Below are positions 12,838-23,117 of a stretch of DNA of 64,000 nt, one piece after another. This stretch comes from Karstenula rhodostoma CBS 690.94 (Eukaryota; Ascomycota; Dothideomycetes; Pleosporales; Didymosphaeriaceae), in NCBI GenBank assembly GCA_010093485.1, contig MU001501.1, forward strand, positions 637,052 through 701,051. Reading direction: 5' to 3'. The translations under genes and the position numbers were made by a program. Every line of letters begins with the position of its first letter. The first letter of the stretch is position 1. Below the pieces are notes generated by a model, which did no database searches, had not been told where the DNA came from, and saw nothing but the letters and a program-made list of their open reading frames with translations.

Positions 12838-12962
12838 AAGGAATGGGCCGCATTCAACCCAGTCATTCGAGTGTAGGTAGTCAGGTGGAGGAGACGCGAT
12901 CATGAACCGCGCGTTTGGGCTTTTGAGGACGGCAGGCGGTGCCAAGGCTTCTCAAGATGGAA
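12596..12962. repeat. 367-bp duplication, copy 1 (5' end of the mucin-like gene plus leader)
   Basis: It matches 12973-13339 at equal length. About the first 100 and last 90 bp are identical. All differences lie close to the GA tract in the middle. It covers exon 1, part of intron 1 and the 5' leader. Confidence 0.9.
12781..12832. repeat. (GA)26 microsatellite, copy 1
   Basis: This is an uninterrupted GA tract about 55 bp upstream of the start codon of the mucin-like gene (read CT on the coding strand). Fungal leaders often carry pyrimidine tracts there. Confidence 0.95.
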
Positions 12963-12972
12963 NNNNNNNNNN
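12963..12972. other. Assembly gap (10 N)
   Basis: Ten N characters join two contigs. Both contig ends carry the same 367-bp sequence. The gap size is therefore nominal, and the join probably overlaps rather than gaps. Confidence 0.98.
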
Positions 12973-13149
12973 TTACTAGTTACTGTAAGTGAGGGCGGAC
13001 ACGTGGAGAGGGTCGAGGGGTACCTTTGTCATCCGGTCCATCTGGGGACGCAGCAACACAGAGGCTGTTCCTAAGTAGTACGGCGAGTAGCGCGTCCCTC
13101 ATGGCAGAAAACAGACTATGGGGCGGAGGAGATGGTCTGGGCGGCAACC

Positions 13150-13205
<56 letters not shown>

Positions 13206-13339
13206 AAGAAGTTGAAGGCTGGCCGCTGGAAAAGAGCGTGGGAACGAGTGTAGGTAGTCAGGTGGAGGAGACGCGATCATGAACCGCGCGTTTGGGCTTT
13301 TGAGGACGGCAGGCGGTGCCAAGGCTTCTCAAGATGGAA
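12973..13339. repeat. 367-bp duplication, copy 2
   Basis: This near-copy of 12596-12962 contains an equivalent exon 1 starting at 13102 on the minus strand (MRDALLAVLLRNSLCVAA versus MRVPLLAVLLSSSLCVAA). It has no downstream exon of its own. Either it is the true 5' end, or the two copies are one locus read twice. Confidence 0.9.
13155..13204. repeat. (AG)25 microsatellite, copy 2
   Basis: This is the counterpart of the GA tract at 12781, one repeat shorter, with different bases immediately flanking it. Confidence 0.95.
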
Positions 13340-14028
13340 GGCACGAGGAAGGTGCGATGACGCTCAACAACAGAGCGACGGAATAGCGCTGACTTCCACC
13401 AGCAACGAGAGGCTGGTTGAGGGAGGGTAGACGCAGTCTGGGGAGTGGCATTCGTGATAGAAGCGCCGTCAATACACCCGTAGTCCTGCCTCACGTGCAT
13501 ACTCCTTCACTGCTGGACGAATTCGGCAAGAGCAACCTACGGTGCAATACGGCGGCTTGTGTCGGTATCTGACCGTGTGACGGCTGCCCTCGGATGTGAC
13601 TGAGCATGCAATGCCCCGTCAGAAGCCCGTGTAACCCGAGGAGAGGAAATGATGTACTCGTGTCGCAGGTCCAGCCATGCTTTGGCTTGCGCACCTGGGC
13701 AAATATTGACCACCGCGTGTCATACCAAGCTGTACTCTTCTCGTGAAAGCTGCATCGACCTTTTTTACCGCTCCCTCGAGCACGTTGTTTACCTTCACCT
13801 CTGGCGTCATAGCAACTGCAAACGACAAGAACGCAAGTGTAGGCCAGGAGCAGCAGCAGCCGCCGCCCGCGCCCTTAAGACTTGTGTGCCGCCTCACTTC
13901 GACCTGCTCCCCACCACGACACTTCCTCCCGCCGCATTTCAGCCAACATCTCGCCAGAGCATACATTCAACCCGACATCTCTTCATCTCAACTACCCAAC
14001 AGCTTTTGAACAGCTCTTCCTCCCCAAC
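13340..14028. promoter_or_regulatory. Upstream region of the small GPI protein
   Basis: This is about 690 bp. The last 200 bp are rich in CCACC/CATCTC and lack guanine runs, like a fungal leader. Overlapping open frames on both strands are low-complexity and not convincing. Confidence 0.45.
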
Positions 14029-14667
14029 ATGCTCCGTCTCAAGCTTTTTGTTGTCGTAGCTGCGGTTTTTGGCGCTGCCGTGGCCGTCGTGGCCGCCGTG
14101 CCCGCCGACAGTACGTCTTTTCGACCCAGGATGGTATGAGGCTCGCATGAACTGACACCGCACCCTACAGATTTCTGCTACACGGCTCCGGCTGTCACTA
14201 TCACTGTCACCGTCACCGAGTGCGGCCATCCGACGAAGCCAGCTGCTCCTCCATCCGAGTCTCAGGCCCATAGCATGGCCCCGCCGCCAGTTGCCACCTC
14301 ATGGCTGCCCTCGTCTCCAGCTCCGGTTCCGGCTCCGGCTCCAGTGCCTAGCAGTCCTGCTCTGTCTGCGCCAGCTCCGCCCGCCTCTTCTGGCCCAGCT
14401 CCCGGTTCTTCGGAGTCTGTCCCTCCAGCTTCGCCCGCGTCCTCTGGCAGTCCATCTGGCAGTGAGCCCTCCTCACCGGAGCCTGCCCCGACCGCCACCG
14501 ACAAGCCAATCTCATCGTCTTCCGACCCGGGCAACACCCCTACGTCTTCGAGCAAGCCTGAGCAACCTCCCTCCAGTGCCGCCTCCCTCTCAGGTGTGTC
14601 TCTCGGCATGGGCTCCATCGTCGTTGTCGGTATGGCAATCAATGCAGCCGTGGCTGCCTTCGTCTGA
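14029..14667 (+). CDS. Small secreted Ser/Pro-rich GPI-anchored protein
   Basis: Two exons (14029-14110, 14171-14667) give 192 residues. The N terminus MLRLKLFVVVAAVFGAAVAV is a signal peptide. A short mature N-terminal motif follows with two Cys in a Thr/Val setting (FCYTAPAVTITVTVTEC), close in style to the TITEC motif of the neighbouring mucin-like protein. The centre is nearly all Ser, Pro and Ala. The end (SLGMGSIVVVGMAINAAVAAFV) is a hydrophobic tail fitting a GPI signal after a Ser-Ala-Ala site. It probably coats the wall or membrane. No catalytic domain is seen. The two GPI genes point away from each other across the gap region, which might reflect an old duplication, but the evidence is weak. 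Confidence 0.75.
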
Positions 14668-15764
14668 AGGAAACGTGGCCAGCCATCAGGCATGTGCCGG
14701 GGAGGCTCGGTACGGCTACTATTTCTCTTCTACCAGTCGGACTGCCACTGGACCAAAACTCGCCATTTCGCCCTTGATGTCGGTCTCCGTGTCACGCTTC
14801 ACGGGAAACGCAGGGCGTACTGGCACCTTCTGGTTGTGAATAGATCGACATGGGTGGGAGTCATCCATGCCATGGTAGCTTAGCTCAGCTATAGCTTTTC
14901 TAGTCGTTAATCAGGAACGAGGTGTTTTTCTGGGCTATCTCTTGCGCAATCGTGATGCCGATCTAGACGCGCCATGACACCCCCGGAATGCGACGGGAAA
15001 TCCCACCATGGCTGCCTTCTAGATGCTATATTTCATAGAGTATGTTCTCCCGCGATAGGAGATACAATGCTCTCCCCGGCTCGGAGACCTAGTGTCGGGT
15101 CAAGACGGGAGGATTGTATGCAAAATGCCCACCAAGCACATTGGAAGGCGCCTTGTTGAGACACAAGAGTCAGTCTACGAGCCTTGAGGCGGACGCCGCG
15201 TCGAGGAACTGCTCCAGGGGTTCGGACCTCGTGCTTGCCATGCGCAACGTCATTCGCTCGCTTTCCGCGCGAACCTCCCCCCACGCCATCGACGAATTCG
15301 CAACCGACCTCGGTTACACCCACGGGCTGCACAGCGGAGGGAACGCAGCATGCATCTGCATATGCGAGAGCATCGCACGAGCTTCCTCACTAACCTTGTG
15401 GGCGGTGCGACGGAAAAACATTCACAGGACGACTGGCGCTTGCGTCCCCAGCGCGTGTATCATTAGGAAGGTGACGCATCAGGCGGACAATTAGATGTGT
15501 TCTACGAGACCTGAATGAGTCGCCTTGACGGAAATAGACCCCAAGCACACACCTGATGACATTTCCTTATTCGTTGTGCGTGCCGTGGGCCAGGGTGCTT
15601 TGCTTCTGCTGCCTTTCCTTCCTTCCTAAGGCGACGCGATCAGCAAGCCTGGTTCATAAGCCCCAGAGGTCCCGCAGCATCCGACTTTCTGATCCTTCCA
15701 CCCTTTTCCCGGAGACTGGTCGCTGTCTTCCGTGCACCTGGATCGCCAGTGCTGTCGAGTAGCC
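14668..15764. other. Intergenic spacer upstream of the phosphate permease
   Basis: This is 1.1 kb. I see no Pho4-type CACGTG site in it. Open frames (for example 15114-15494) are short and unconvincing. Confidence 0.4.
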
Positions 15765-17768
15765 ATGTCACGTATTGTCCATAAGTGAGCTCTCATAAGT
15801 TCGTTGCGACTACGCTTTGGCACTAACGGTTGGCCAGGACGTCAGGCGGAAACGCCGCGTTTCATAATTTCCACAACGACTATGCTCACATTGCGGATCC
15901 CAATGAGAGAAGACGGCTCGCTCTCGCTGAGATCGACAAAGCGCCTTTTGGCTGGTATCATGTTCGAGCTATAGGTATGGACATGTTCAGGAAGGCACGG
16001 TATATACGAAAGGTACTGACGAACCTGACTTAGTTGTGGCTGGTATCGGCTTCTTCACAGGTATGCCCCATTGTTCCCATGTATATGACTTGAGCTAACG
16101 CCCCAATCAGATGCTTACGATCTCTTCGCCGTCAACATGGTTGTCTCCATGTTGGGGGTGGTCTTCTGGCAGTCAGTGTCCCCACTCATGCTAACCTTGA
16201 TATATGCTCACTGTTCAGGAATTCGATACATCCAGGCAAGATACCTTCGCATGCCGATACCGCTATCAAGGTCGCTACGTCCACCGGCACTGTGGTCGGC
16301 CAAGTAAGCTTCGGTATCCTTGCTGATATCGTTGGCCGCAAGAAGATGTACGGCATGGAGCTTATCCTGATCATCTTTGCCACTCTCGCCCAGTCGTTGT
16401 CGGCGCACTCTCCCGCCTGTTCTATCGTCGGAGTGATCGTTTTCTGGAGGGTCCTGATGGGTATAGGAATCGGAGGCGACTATCCACTCAGCTCCATCAT
16501 TACGTCCGAATTCGCAACCACCAGATGGAGAGGTGCTATGATGGGATCGGTCTTCGCGATGCAGGGAATAGGACAATTTGCCGCAGCCATGGTCTCACTC
16601 ATCGTAACGGAGGCATACAAATCGACTTTGGAGCAGGCAAAGACTGTGGACAAATGCACAGGTGCTTGCGGACTTGTTGTTGACAAGATGTGGAGGATCG
16701 TTATTGGCTTCGGTGCCGTTCCGGGTTGCATCGCTCTCTACTATCGCCTTACGATTCCGGAAACCCCCCGATACACCTTCGATGTTGACCGCGACGTCAT
16801 ACAAGCTGGCTCCGATGTCAAAGCGTTCAAGACTGGCATGCCAAGGGGTCATGTTGACGAGATCACACGAGCACGTGCCAAGGATAACGACGCTCACCAG
16901 CTCGAGGTTCCGACAGCCTCCTGGTCGGACTTCTTCCATTGGGTCAGCAGGTGGAAGAATGGACGCGTGTTAATCGGAACGGCAAGCTCCTGGTTCTTGC
17001 TCGATGTGGCCTATTATGGACTCGGGCTCAATAACTCCATTATCTTGCAGCAGATTGGTTTCGCTAGAGGCGACGACGTTTACCAGATCTTCCATAACCA
17101 AGCTGTGGGTAACTTGATCATAACCTGCGCGGGCGCAATTCCTGGTAAGCCGAAAATTATATGCTACGTTTCCAACCCATCTCTAACACACAAAAGGCTA
17201 CTGGGTCACCGTCGCAACAGTCGACACCATAGGCCGCAAACCGATTCAGATCATGGGCTTCATCATCCTCACGGGCATATTTGTCGCCATTGGCTTCGCA
17301 TACCACCTCCTCTCCGGCAAGGCCCTCCTCGCGCTCTATGTCATCGCCCAATTCTTCTTCAACTTTGGACCCAACGCTACCACCTTCATCATCCCCGGAG
17401 AGTGTTTCCCCACGCGATATCGCTCCTCGGGCCACGGCATATCTGCCGCCTCTGGCAAGATCGGCGCAATAATCGCGCAGGTGCTGATCGGGCCGCTGAG
17501 AACAAGGGGTGCAAAGCCTGGTTCTTCGGATAGCCCGTGGTTGAACCACGTCATGCAGATCTACAGTGTGTTCATGTTTGCGGGCATCTTTACGAGTTTG
17601 CTGGTGCCTGAGACGAAGAGGAAGACGCTGGAGAGATTGGCGGGCGAGGTGGAGGGGACGCCCGAGTACGATCCGGACAACGTGCGGAATAGGGACACGG
17701 AGAAGGCGATAGAGCTGAGGGAGGGGGTGCGGTTAAGAAACAGGGACAGGGTGTGGGATGGGCAGTAA
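15765..17768 (+). CDS. PHO84: High-affinity inorganic phosphate permease, Pho84 type (MFS, PHS family)
   Basis: Six exons (15765-15784, 15838-15974, 16034-16060, 16111-16171, 16219-17144, 17197-17768) give 580 residues, near the length of yeast Pho84. The first exon is only 20 nt and exon 3 only 27 nt; both are needed to restore conserved sequence. Hallmarks are GGNAAFHNFHNDYAHI, GIGFFTDAYDLFAVN in TM1, GILADIVGRKKMYG in the TM2-3 loop, the PHS signature GIGIGGDYPLSS, IPETPRYT ending the first half, DTIGRKPIQIMG, and PGECFPTRYRSSGHG in the second half. The protein is a 12-TM proton:phosphate symporter of the plasma membrane. The C-terminal tail is long and charged (about 50 residues). A low-affinity or sensor role within the Pho84 group cannot be excluded. 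Confidence 0.93.
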
Positions 17769-18190
17769 GTCAACGGTTTAACGGCAGAATCCATCACTAT
17801 CTTATAAGTTTTCATAGACTGCAAAAGGACGGCTGGTCCCTGATTAAGCCCTGAAGTGAGTTGTCTTGTTGATCTAAGTGCTTTCTGACCTGCCAGCAGA
17901 TCCTTCATGACTGTGACGAGGTCAAGGGCTTGAGTGAAACTACCTTTCCGACAGAAACCAAAGACGATGGAGAGCACTCTTTTTACCATGGACTTTGTTC
18001 CGGCCCAACAAAATTGCGGTATCGCTGTGGTTCCCGCACATTTGCTTCACCATCAACAAGCAACAAAGTCAATGCAACACCTGAAAGCGCTGCTCAAACA
18101 TGCAGTACCCCAACATTAAATACACCCGACCTCTCAAGGACTATTGTTTCCTCACCAGAAGCACTTTGAAACCTGCAGAGTTCAGCAGGA
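17769..18190. other. Intergenic spacer
   Basis: This is 422 bp between same-strand genes. A short open frame (17930-18169) could be leader sequence of the next gene, but nothing supports translation. Confidence 0.4.
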
Positions 18191-19657
18191 ATGCCTTCAG
18201 ACAGCGGTTGTGAACTCTCGGAACTCTTCTCAGACCTCTCCTCAGACCTCTCCATCATGAACGAAGATGTTCCTGGTGAGTCAGGCCATGCAGACCCATG
18301 GTTGGACGACTCCTACACTCCAATAGACGACAATCGGGATGATGGCAGCCAGCCTCCTACTGCCGGAGATGCTACTCTTCCCAATGAGGATATTGCAGAA
18401 ATCGTACAGGGAGGGGGCGATGATGACGGCAGCGAGCTGCATACTGCTGCAGATGCAGCTCTTCCTATTGAAAATCATGCGAAAATCGACCAGAGTGAGG
18501 CAGATAACGACGTGCAGAGATTACAGAGATCAAAGGCCGTAAAAGAAGAGGCAGCTCGAGGACTGGAGACGCGGAAAAAGTCGGTGGAAATGACTAGGGT
18601 GACGTGGACGGGCAGAAAGCGAGTTTCTTTCTCTGATGTGGGATCCGCTGGTGACGACAGTGGGGTCGAGGATGACTACAGTGAGAGTGGAGAAGATGTT
18701 GATGTTAAGAGTGAGGCTGATAGCGAAGAGGAGACAAGTCAGATTGCTATCGAAGAAAGTGGGTGTGCGACTGAGGATCATGAAGACGATGGTTATGTTG
18801 AGACGGGCGATCAGACGGGTCGTCGGGAGATGTTTGTAACTGCATCGCCAAAGATGAAAGCAACTTCGTCCGCCTCTTTCGAGGCACCTACATCACAACT
18901 AGTTGCGCCCAAGTCACCTGAGAGGTTGGCGAGGCCGAAAGCGGCTGCGGCTGCGCGTGTCAGTGATGATGATTCTGAGCTCAGCGACCCAGACTCTAAT
19001 CCAGAAGACCCGGATGGTACTAGTACTTGGAAAGAGGTAACAGCGGAATTCCAAAAGAAAATCAACTTCGCTCAAGCAGGAGCAGCCCCGGAGAAAGAGT
19101 TGGTGAGAAAAGCGAGCTCCTCGACGAAACACAATACTACCACGCAGGCTGAGTCCTTGAAGAAACACGATCTTCGGAAGAAGACTGGTACTAAAGGTAC
19201 TCACAGCAAGGCTAGTCCTACGCACAAGACAAAACAAACGCAGGCGGAGAAACACGATGCACAAAAGAAGGTTCGCTCTCAGCACCGTGAGCCGAAGATT
19301 AACCCTCCAAAGAAAATCAACCAACCCCCGGCAAAGAGGTCCAAATCATCGCAAGGGAAAGCAATGCCAGCTGTAGCAGATTCAGAAGATGACGTCGACG
19401 AGATCATCACTCGGACCATATCAACGGCGCAGATGCGCGGTGCCATCATGAACCTCTACACGACTAGTCTGCAAGTTTACCATCAGTTCGTGGCATATGC
19501 GTCGGAGCGTGACGGCGATGCTGCTGGGAATGCTGCAGAGACAGCTTTTGCTGGAGCTTCGCAAATAAATACGAGGTCGGGAGCTCAGAGGAAGAGGGAG
19601 AGGAAGAAGGAGGCTAAGAGCGATGCGCCATCGAGGAAGAAGCCGAGGCAGAAATAG
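18191..19657 (+). CDS. Acidic/basic low-complexity protein, probably nuclear; function unknown
   Basis: One exon, 488 residues, not recognised. The first 280 residues are acidic and Ser-rich and contain a tandem pair of about 29 residues (DDGSQPPTAGDATLP and DDGSELHTAADAALP). A basic Lys/Gln/His-rich stretch follows (residues about 310-400), with PPAKRSKSS as a possible NLS. Then comes the only segment likely to fold (RTISTAQMRGAIMNLYTTSL and beyond, about 60 residues, helical pattern). The end is strongly basic (RKRERKKEAK, RKKPRQK). The start has no competing upstream ATG nearby. The next two genes share this plan. Single exon, low complexity and lack of known domains fit a lineage-specific gene. 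Confidence 0.65.
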   Translation: MPSDSGCELSELFSDLSSDLSIMNEDVPGESGHADPWLDDSYTPIDDNRDDGSQPPTAGDATLPNEDIAEIVQGGGDDDGSELHTAADAALPIENHAKIDQSEADNDVQRLQRSKAVKEEAARGLETRKKSVEMTRVTWTGRKRVSFSDVGSAGDDSGVEDDYSESGEDVDVKSEADSEEETSQIAIEESGCATEDHEDDGYVETGDQTGRREMFVTASPKMKATSSASFEAPTSQLVAPKSPERLARPKAAAAARVSDDDSELSDPDSNPEDPDGTSTWKEVTAEFQKKINFAQAGAAPEKELVRKASSSTKHNTTTQAESLKKHDLRKKTGTKGTHSKASPTHKTKQTQAEKHDAQKKVRSQHREPKINPPKKINQPPAKRSKSSQGKAMPAVADSEDDVDEIITRTISTAQMRGAIMNLYTTSLQVYHQFVAYASERDGDAAGNAAETAFAGASQINTRSGAQRKRERKKEAKSDAPSRKKPRQK

Positions 19658-20278
19658 GGGACTGTGTCACATAGGTGGAAGATGCAGCTTGGTACGAAGA
19701 TACTTGCTGGTGATAGTGTTCATGACATTCATGGAAGTGAACTTGGTATGGGAGCATGGGGACTTACATGGCTTGCGTTTGTAGATTTAACGAATGCTGC
19801 ATAGCTTCAATAGTATCTACGCATTGTGTGATTCAGTAGGACGAGGATATTGTGCTTACAGCCACAGCACGATCTGCCTGTTACAAAGTATTCGGCTATC
19901 ATCCGACGGTGGAATCTTTTCCAACTGACATCGATACAGAACTGCGAACACCAAAGATCCTGAAAATGCTTCTTACGTGCTTGCTTCCTCTGTAACACTG
20001 CTTCCCTAGCCCCAGATTACGATTGAGACTGACATCAGATGCTCTCCTTTTTGCCTGCAAACGAATATATGATACTGCCATGTGCACCCTTTCCTGCCCC
20101 TTGGAGGATATGTGATACTGTCACGCGGAAAAATCAGTTCTGCTTTCTATAAGACAGACAATTACTATCACTCAAACACCAGGAGAGTCGTGACCAGCCC
20201 GCAAACAGAAAGACCGGCTATAATAAGCGCCGTCCTTCAGACTCCCCTCCTCCACCACAACCGAGTTTTACAATTCTC
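19658..20278. other. Intergenic spacer
   Basis: This is 621 bp. Nothing recognised on either strand. Confidence 0.4.
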
Positions 20279-21181
20279 ATGTTTCAAAAATTGCTTGAGC
20301 CGTTCAAGATGTCCTGCAGTAGACCGCACCATGACACCCGAGCCACCCCAGCTGCGAACAAGAAACGCGACGCTTCTCCCCATGGAAAGGAAGGATCCAA
20401 ACACCACCCTCAGGCCGAGGACGACGAAGCCGACGATGCTGTCCAGGACGAGAAGAACGTCAAGCTTCGCGCTCAGCCTGAGGATACCGAGGACGATGAG
20501 GCGGAGGGTGCGCCCGTGAAACAGAAACGAGACAAGCATCGCGCTCAGGCTGATAATAACCCACCCCAAGCTGCTCCCCTGAAATGGAACAGAGTCAGAG
20601 TCGCCGCTCGACCCGACGCTTCTCCCCGGAAAGGAGAGCGTATCAGGAAGGCAACGAAACAGGCTGACGGGATGGTGAACTTTGAACATCCGAATAAGAA
20701 AAAGCCTACCATTCTAGTCGACAACGCCGCACAACCTACTCTTCCCTCCAACGCCGACGAAAACACCGCTCCACCCCAGCCCCACCCCCAGCCCACAACA
20801 GCAGTCAAAAAGACCACTGCCAAAAACAAGTCACCCACGCCCGAAGTCAAGTTTCCAGGCCTCACAAAGTACGCCGCTCGAAAAGAAGCCCAAGCCCAGA
20901 AGGAGGAGCAAACCCCGGAAGAGATCGAAGCCGAGGTCACGAAACGGACTGCGAGGATGGCGGATCGCATCGCCTCGTTGCTCAAGAAGAACCAGGAGCT
21001 GTGGCTGGAGTCGCAGGCGGTTGCGGAGGAGTTCTTGGGGTATGCGGCGTATGTTGGGGATGAGGATGATGAGAGGGAGGCGCGTGCTAGGTTTGATGGG
21101 GTCCGGAAGAGGAAGATTGAGGGGGAGAGGTATGAGTGGCCGGTGGCGAAGAGGGTGAGGGAGGGGGGTGCGGAGGACTGA
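20279..21181 (+). CDS. Charged repeat-containing protein, probably nuclear; function unknown
   Basis: One exon, 300 residues from 20279; a second ATG at 20309 is an equally good start. Residues about 40-110 hold three degenerate units of 20-25 residues around KHHPQAEDDEADD, KLRAQPEDTEDDEAEG and KHRAQADNN. A Pro/Thr-rich linker follows. The C-terminal 90 residues are a likely helix bundle or coiled coil (TPEEIEAEVTKRTARMADRI, LLKKNQELWLESQAVAEEFL), ending in basic KRKIEGERYEW and AKRVREGG. The helix end (EEFLGYAAYV then an acidic run then RARFDGVRKR) recalls the C-terminal segment of the gene at 18191 (HQFVAYASER then AETAFAGASQ). Not recognised; DNA or chromatin binding would be a guess. Confidence 0.6.
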   Translation: MFQKLLEPFKMSCSRPHHDTRATPAANKKRDASPHGKEGSKHHPQAEDDEADDAVQDEKNVKLRAQPEDTEDDEAEGAPVKQKRDKHRAQADNNPPQAAPLKWNRVRVAARPDASPRKGERIRKATKQADGMVNFEHPNKKKPTILVDNAAQPTLPSNADENTAPPQPHPQPTTAVKKTTAKNKSPTPEVKFPGLTKYAARKEAQAQKEEQTPEEIEAEVTKRTARMADRIASLLKKNQELWLESQAVAEEFLGYAAYVGDEDDEREARARFDGVRKRKIEGERYEWPVAKRVREGGAED

Positions 21182-22267
21182 GTGGCGGGGATTGTGGGCG
21201 AGGACGGGGTTGGAGTTGGAGATGGTGAGGTATGTGATGGGGGTTGGAGTGAGCTGGTGACGGCGAGATTGGAATTCGTGGAAGGTTCGATCTTCCCGGA
21301 GGTATTTAGGTACTTCCAATTATGGTGGCAATGATACTTGCCGGATTGCTTGAACATCGGATTCGACGTGGCTCTGTTCTGAGATGATCTGCTTGTGACG
21401 AATTGAGACATTCTGATATCCTGTGAGTCCACGAGCAAAGACCACGTCGCATCAAGGATGCGATACATCCGTTACATCCAACGTCCACAACCGCGAGGCC
21501 TCAAAGTGTAACTAGGACTGGACGTAAGTTTGAACTTCACCCACTCAGAATAGCCACAATCTTAAATTCTCATTGTAGTGAGCTGTCCCATGATGTGTGA
21601 ATATATAGTCCTTGCTGTGATGCATGTGATTCGTAGTATACCTAATCTTAGTCTCATGGCCACGTTCCCACCGAAAAGAGTCGAGAATTTTGCTTGAGCA
21701 TTGATGGTGCCATCTTCATAGCCTTACTCCATCCGAAGTCACTTCTGGTTACCACAACACACATCTCATCCAAGTCATGCGCACGCGCTAGTCCTTGCTG
21801 ACCCGAACATACAAAATGCGACTCTTTTCGCAAACTCTAGGAGCAATTCTACCGGCCAAATGACTAGGGAAACATAGTTCAACGGTCGAATGACCCCCAC
21901 GCAAAGTAGAGCATACTTGCGTAACGCTCGTATGACCGTGAAAACATACTCTAATGTGCGGATGATGAATCTCATGTATAGCCACTCATGCTTGCATACC
22001 GTCATTCTGACTGCGAAAACATGATCCAAAGCTCGAATGACTACCAGACAAAGCGATTCATCCTTGCACAACGCCCCTATGACACTAACAAACACACTCA
22101 TTTATCCACGCGCCTTCTTCCTCATGTGCTTGGCATACATCATCTGTGCATTCCATGATATCAAGCAGATACCCGCAAGCAGTCGGGATATCCATATAAC
22201 CGCTCTTGTTGCGTCCGTTCTCTTCACCCCATCAAAGGGACTGCCAACTGCGCGGAGTTTAGCGAAG
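21182..22267. other. Intergenic spacer with a degenerate tandem repeat
   Basis: This is 1.1 kb. It holds the 74-bp repeat at 21869-22088 and is otherwise anonymous. The frame of the next gene is open back to 22037, so a longer N terminus is possible. Confidence 0.5.
21869..22088. repeat. Three diverged tandem units of about 74 bp
   Basis: Units are 21869-21939, 21940-22014 and 22015-22088. Each begins gaaa(a)cat and contains a (c/g)gaatga-like core and a later cttgc block. Identity is low (roughly 55-65 percent by eye), so it is an old array. A further half unit may precede it. Confidence 0.6.
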
Positions 22268-23059
22268 ATGCCTCCCAAAATAGCGGTGTCGAAGCCAAGG
22301 GCAAGAGCTTCTGCTTCCACTCCCAACCCTACCCCTACTGGAGGAGGAGCCATCCACAGGAATGAACATGATGAAACATACAATTCCCTTTTCGACGAAA
22401 GCCAACCACCAATCTCACCCTCGAATAGCGGATCGGTTCGCAACGGAGACGACGTCGGGGCAGGTGGTCACGTGGGAGGGAAAAGATTGCCGAATTATGA
22501 CGATGGAAATGGAGACGGTGATCAGCAAGGTGGTGATGGAGTTGGACAAGCTGGTGCAGCTCAGGTTGAGCAGACCAGTGCAGACGGTGATAACGGAGAC
22601 GCGGACCAGCAAGACGATCCCGGACACGGACAAAACAATGCAAGCGGCGGCAGTGGAGGTGCGAATCCCGTTGAAGGTGGACTTAGACGGTCCACCAGAA
22701 ATAAAAAGGCTACACAGTCTGGAGTTGTGCCGGAGAATGTAGACGAAGGTCCTTCAAAAAAAGGTGGAAGAAAGAAGGAAACCGGCAAGGGACGTGCAAA
22801 ATCCAAGAAGGCAACTGGGACAACGAAGCAGAAGAATGCCAAAGCCCCCGCTGCTGTGGAAAGTGACGACGATGGCGACGAAGAAGATGGCGGTTTGGCA
22901 GACGATGTCGGAGTACTACTGGACGACACGATCACCTGGTTGTCAGATGCTGCTCGTATTGGAACGCGGTTGGGGGACAGCCGAGACGCGCTTGTCAACG
23001 TGCTGAAGAGGCGTGGCGCTGGTGGAGGAGGTCCAGGGCGGAAGAGATCAAAGAAGTAG
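22268..23059 (+). CDS. Gly/Asp-rich protein with basic linker, probably nuclear; function unknown
   Basis: One exon, 263 residues from ATG 22268 (context AAGATGCC); the frame is open from 22037. The N terminus is basic (MPPKIAVSKPRARASAS). A Gly/Asp/Gln-rich acidic stretch follows, then a Lys-rich block (RRSTRNKKA, KKGGRKKETGKGRAKSKKAT) like nuclear localisation signals. A short folded-looking helix pair comes next (LADDVGVLLDDTITWLSDAA, RIGTRLGDSRDALVNVLKRR) and a basic end GRKRSKK. Layout matches the genes at 18191 and 20279: disordered acidic part, basic linker, about 50-residue helical end, terminal NLS. Not recognised. Confidence 0.6.
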   Translation: MPPKIAVSKPRARASASTPNPTPTGGGAIHRNEHDETYNSLFDESQPPISPSNSGSVRNGDDVGAGGHVGGKRLPNYDDGNGDGDQQGGDGVGQAGAAQVEQTSADGDNGDADQQDDPGHGQNNASGGSGGANPVEGGLRRSTRNKKATQSGVVPENVDEGPSKKGGRKKETGKGRAKSKKATGTTKQKNAKAPAAVESDDDGDEEDGGLADDVGVLLDDTITWLSDAARIGTRLGDSRDALVNVLKRRGAGGGGPGRKRSKK

Positions 23060-23117
23060 GAAGAAGTGAAGACTGAAGGGTATTGGAATCTTACGGGCTG
23101 CTGAATTTTGTGGTATC

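Noticed and set aside
12603..13322. Open frames made of Ser-Leu or Arg-Glu repeats
   Set aside because: They are translations of the GA/CT microsatellites, not genes.
13258..13966. Minus-strand frames upstream of the small GPI gene
   Set aside because: Low complexity, no motif, and partly the mirror of the C-rich leader.
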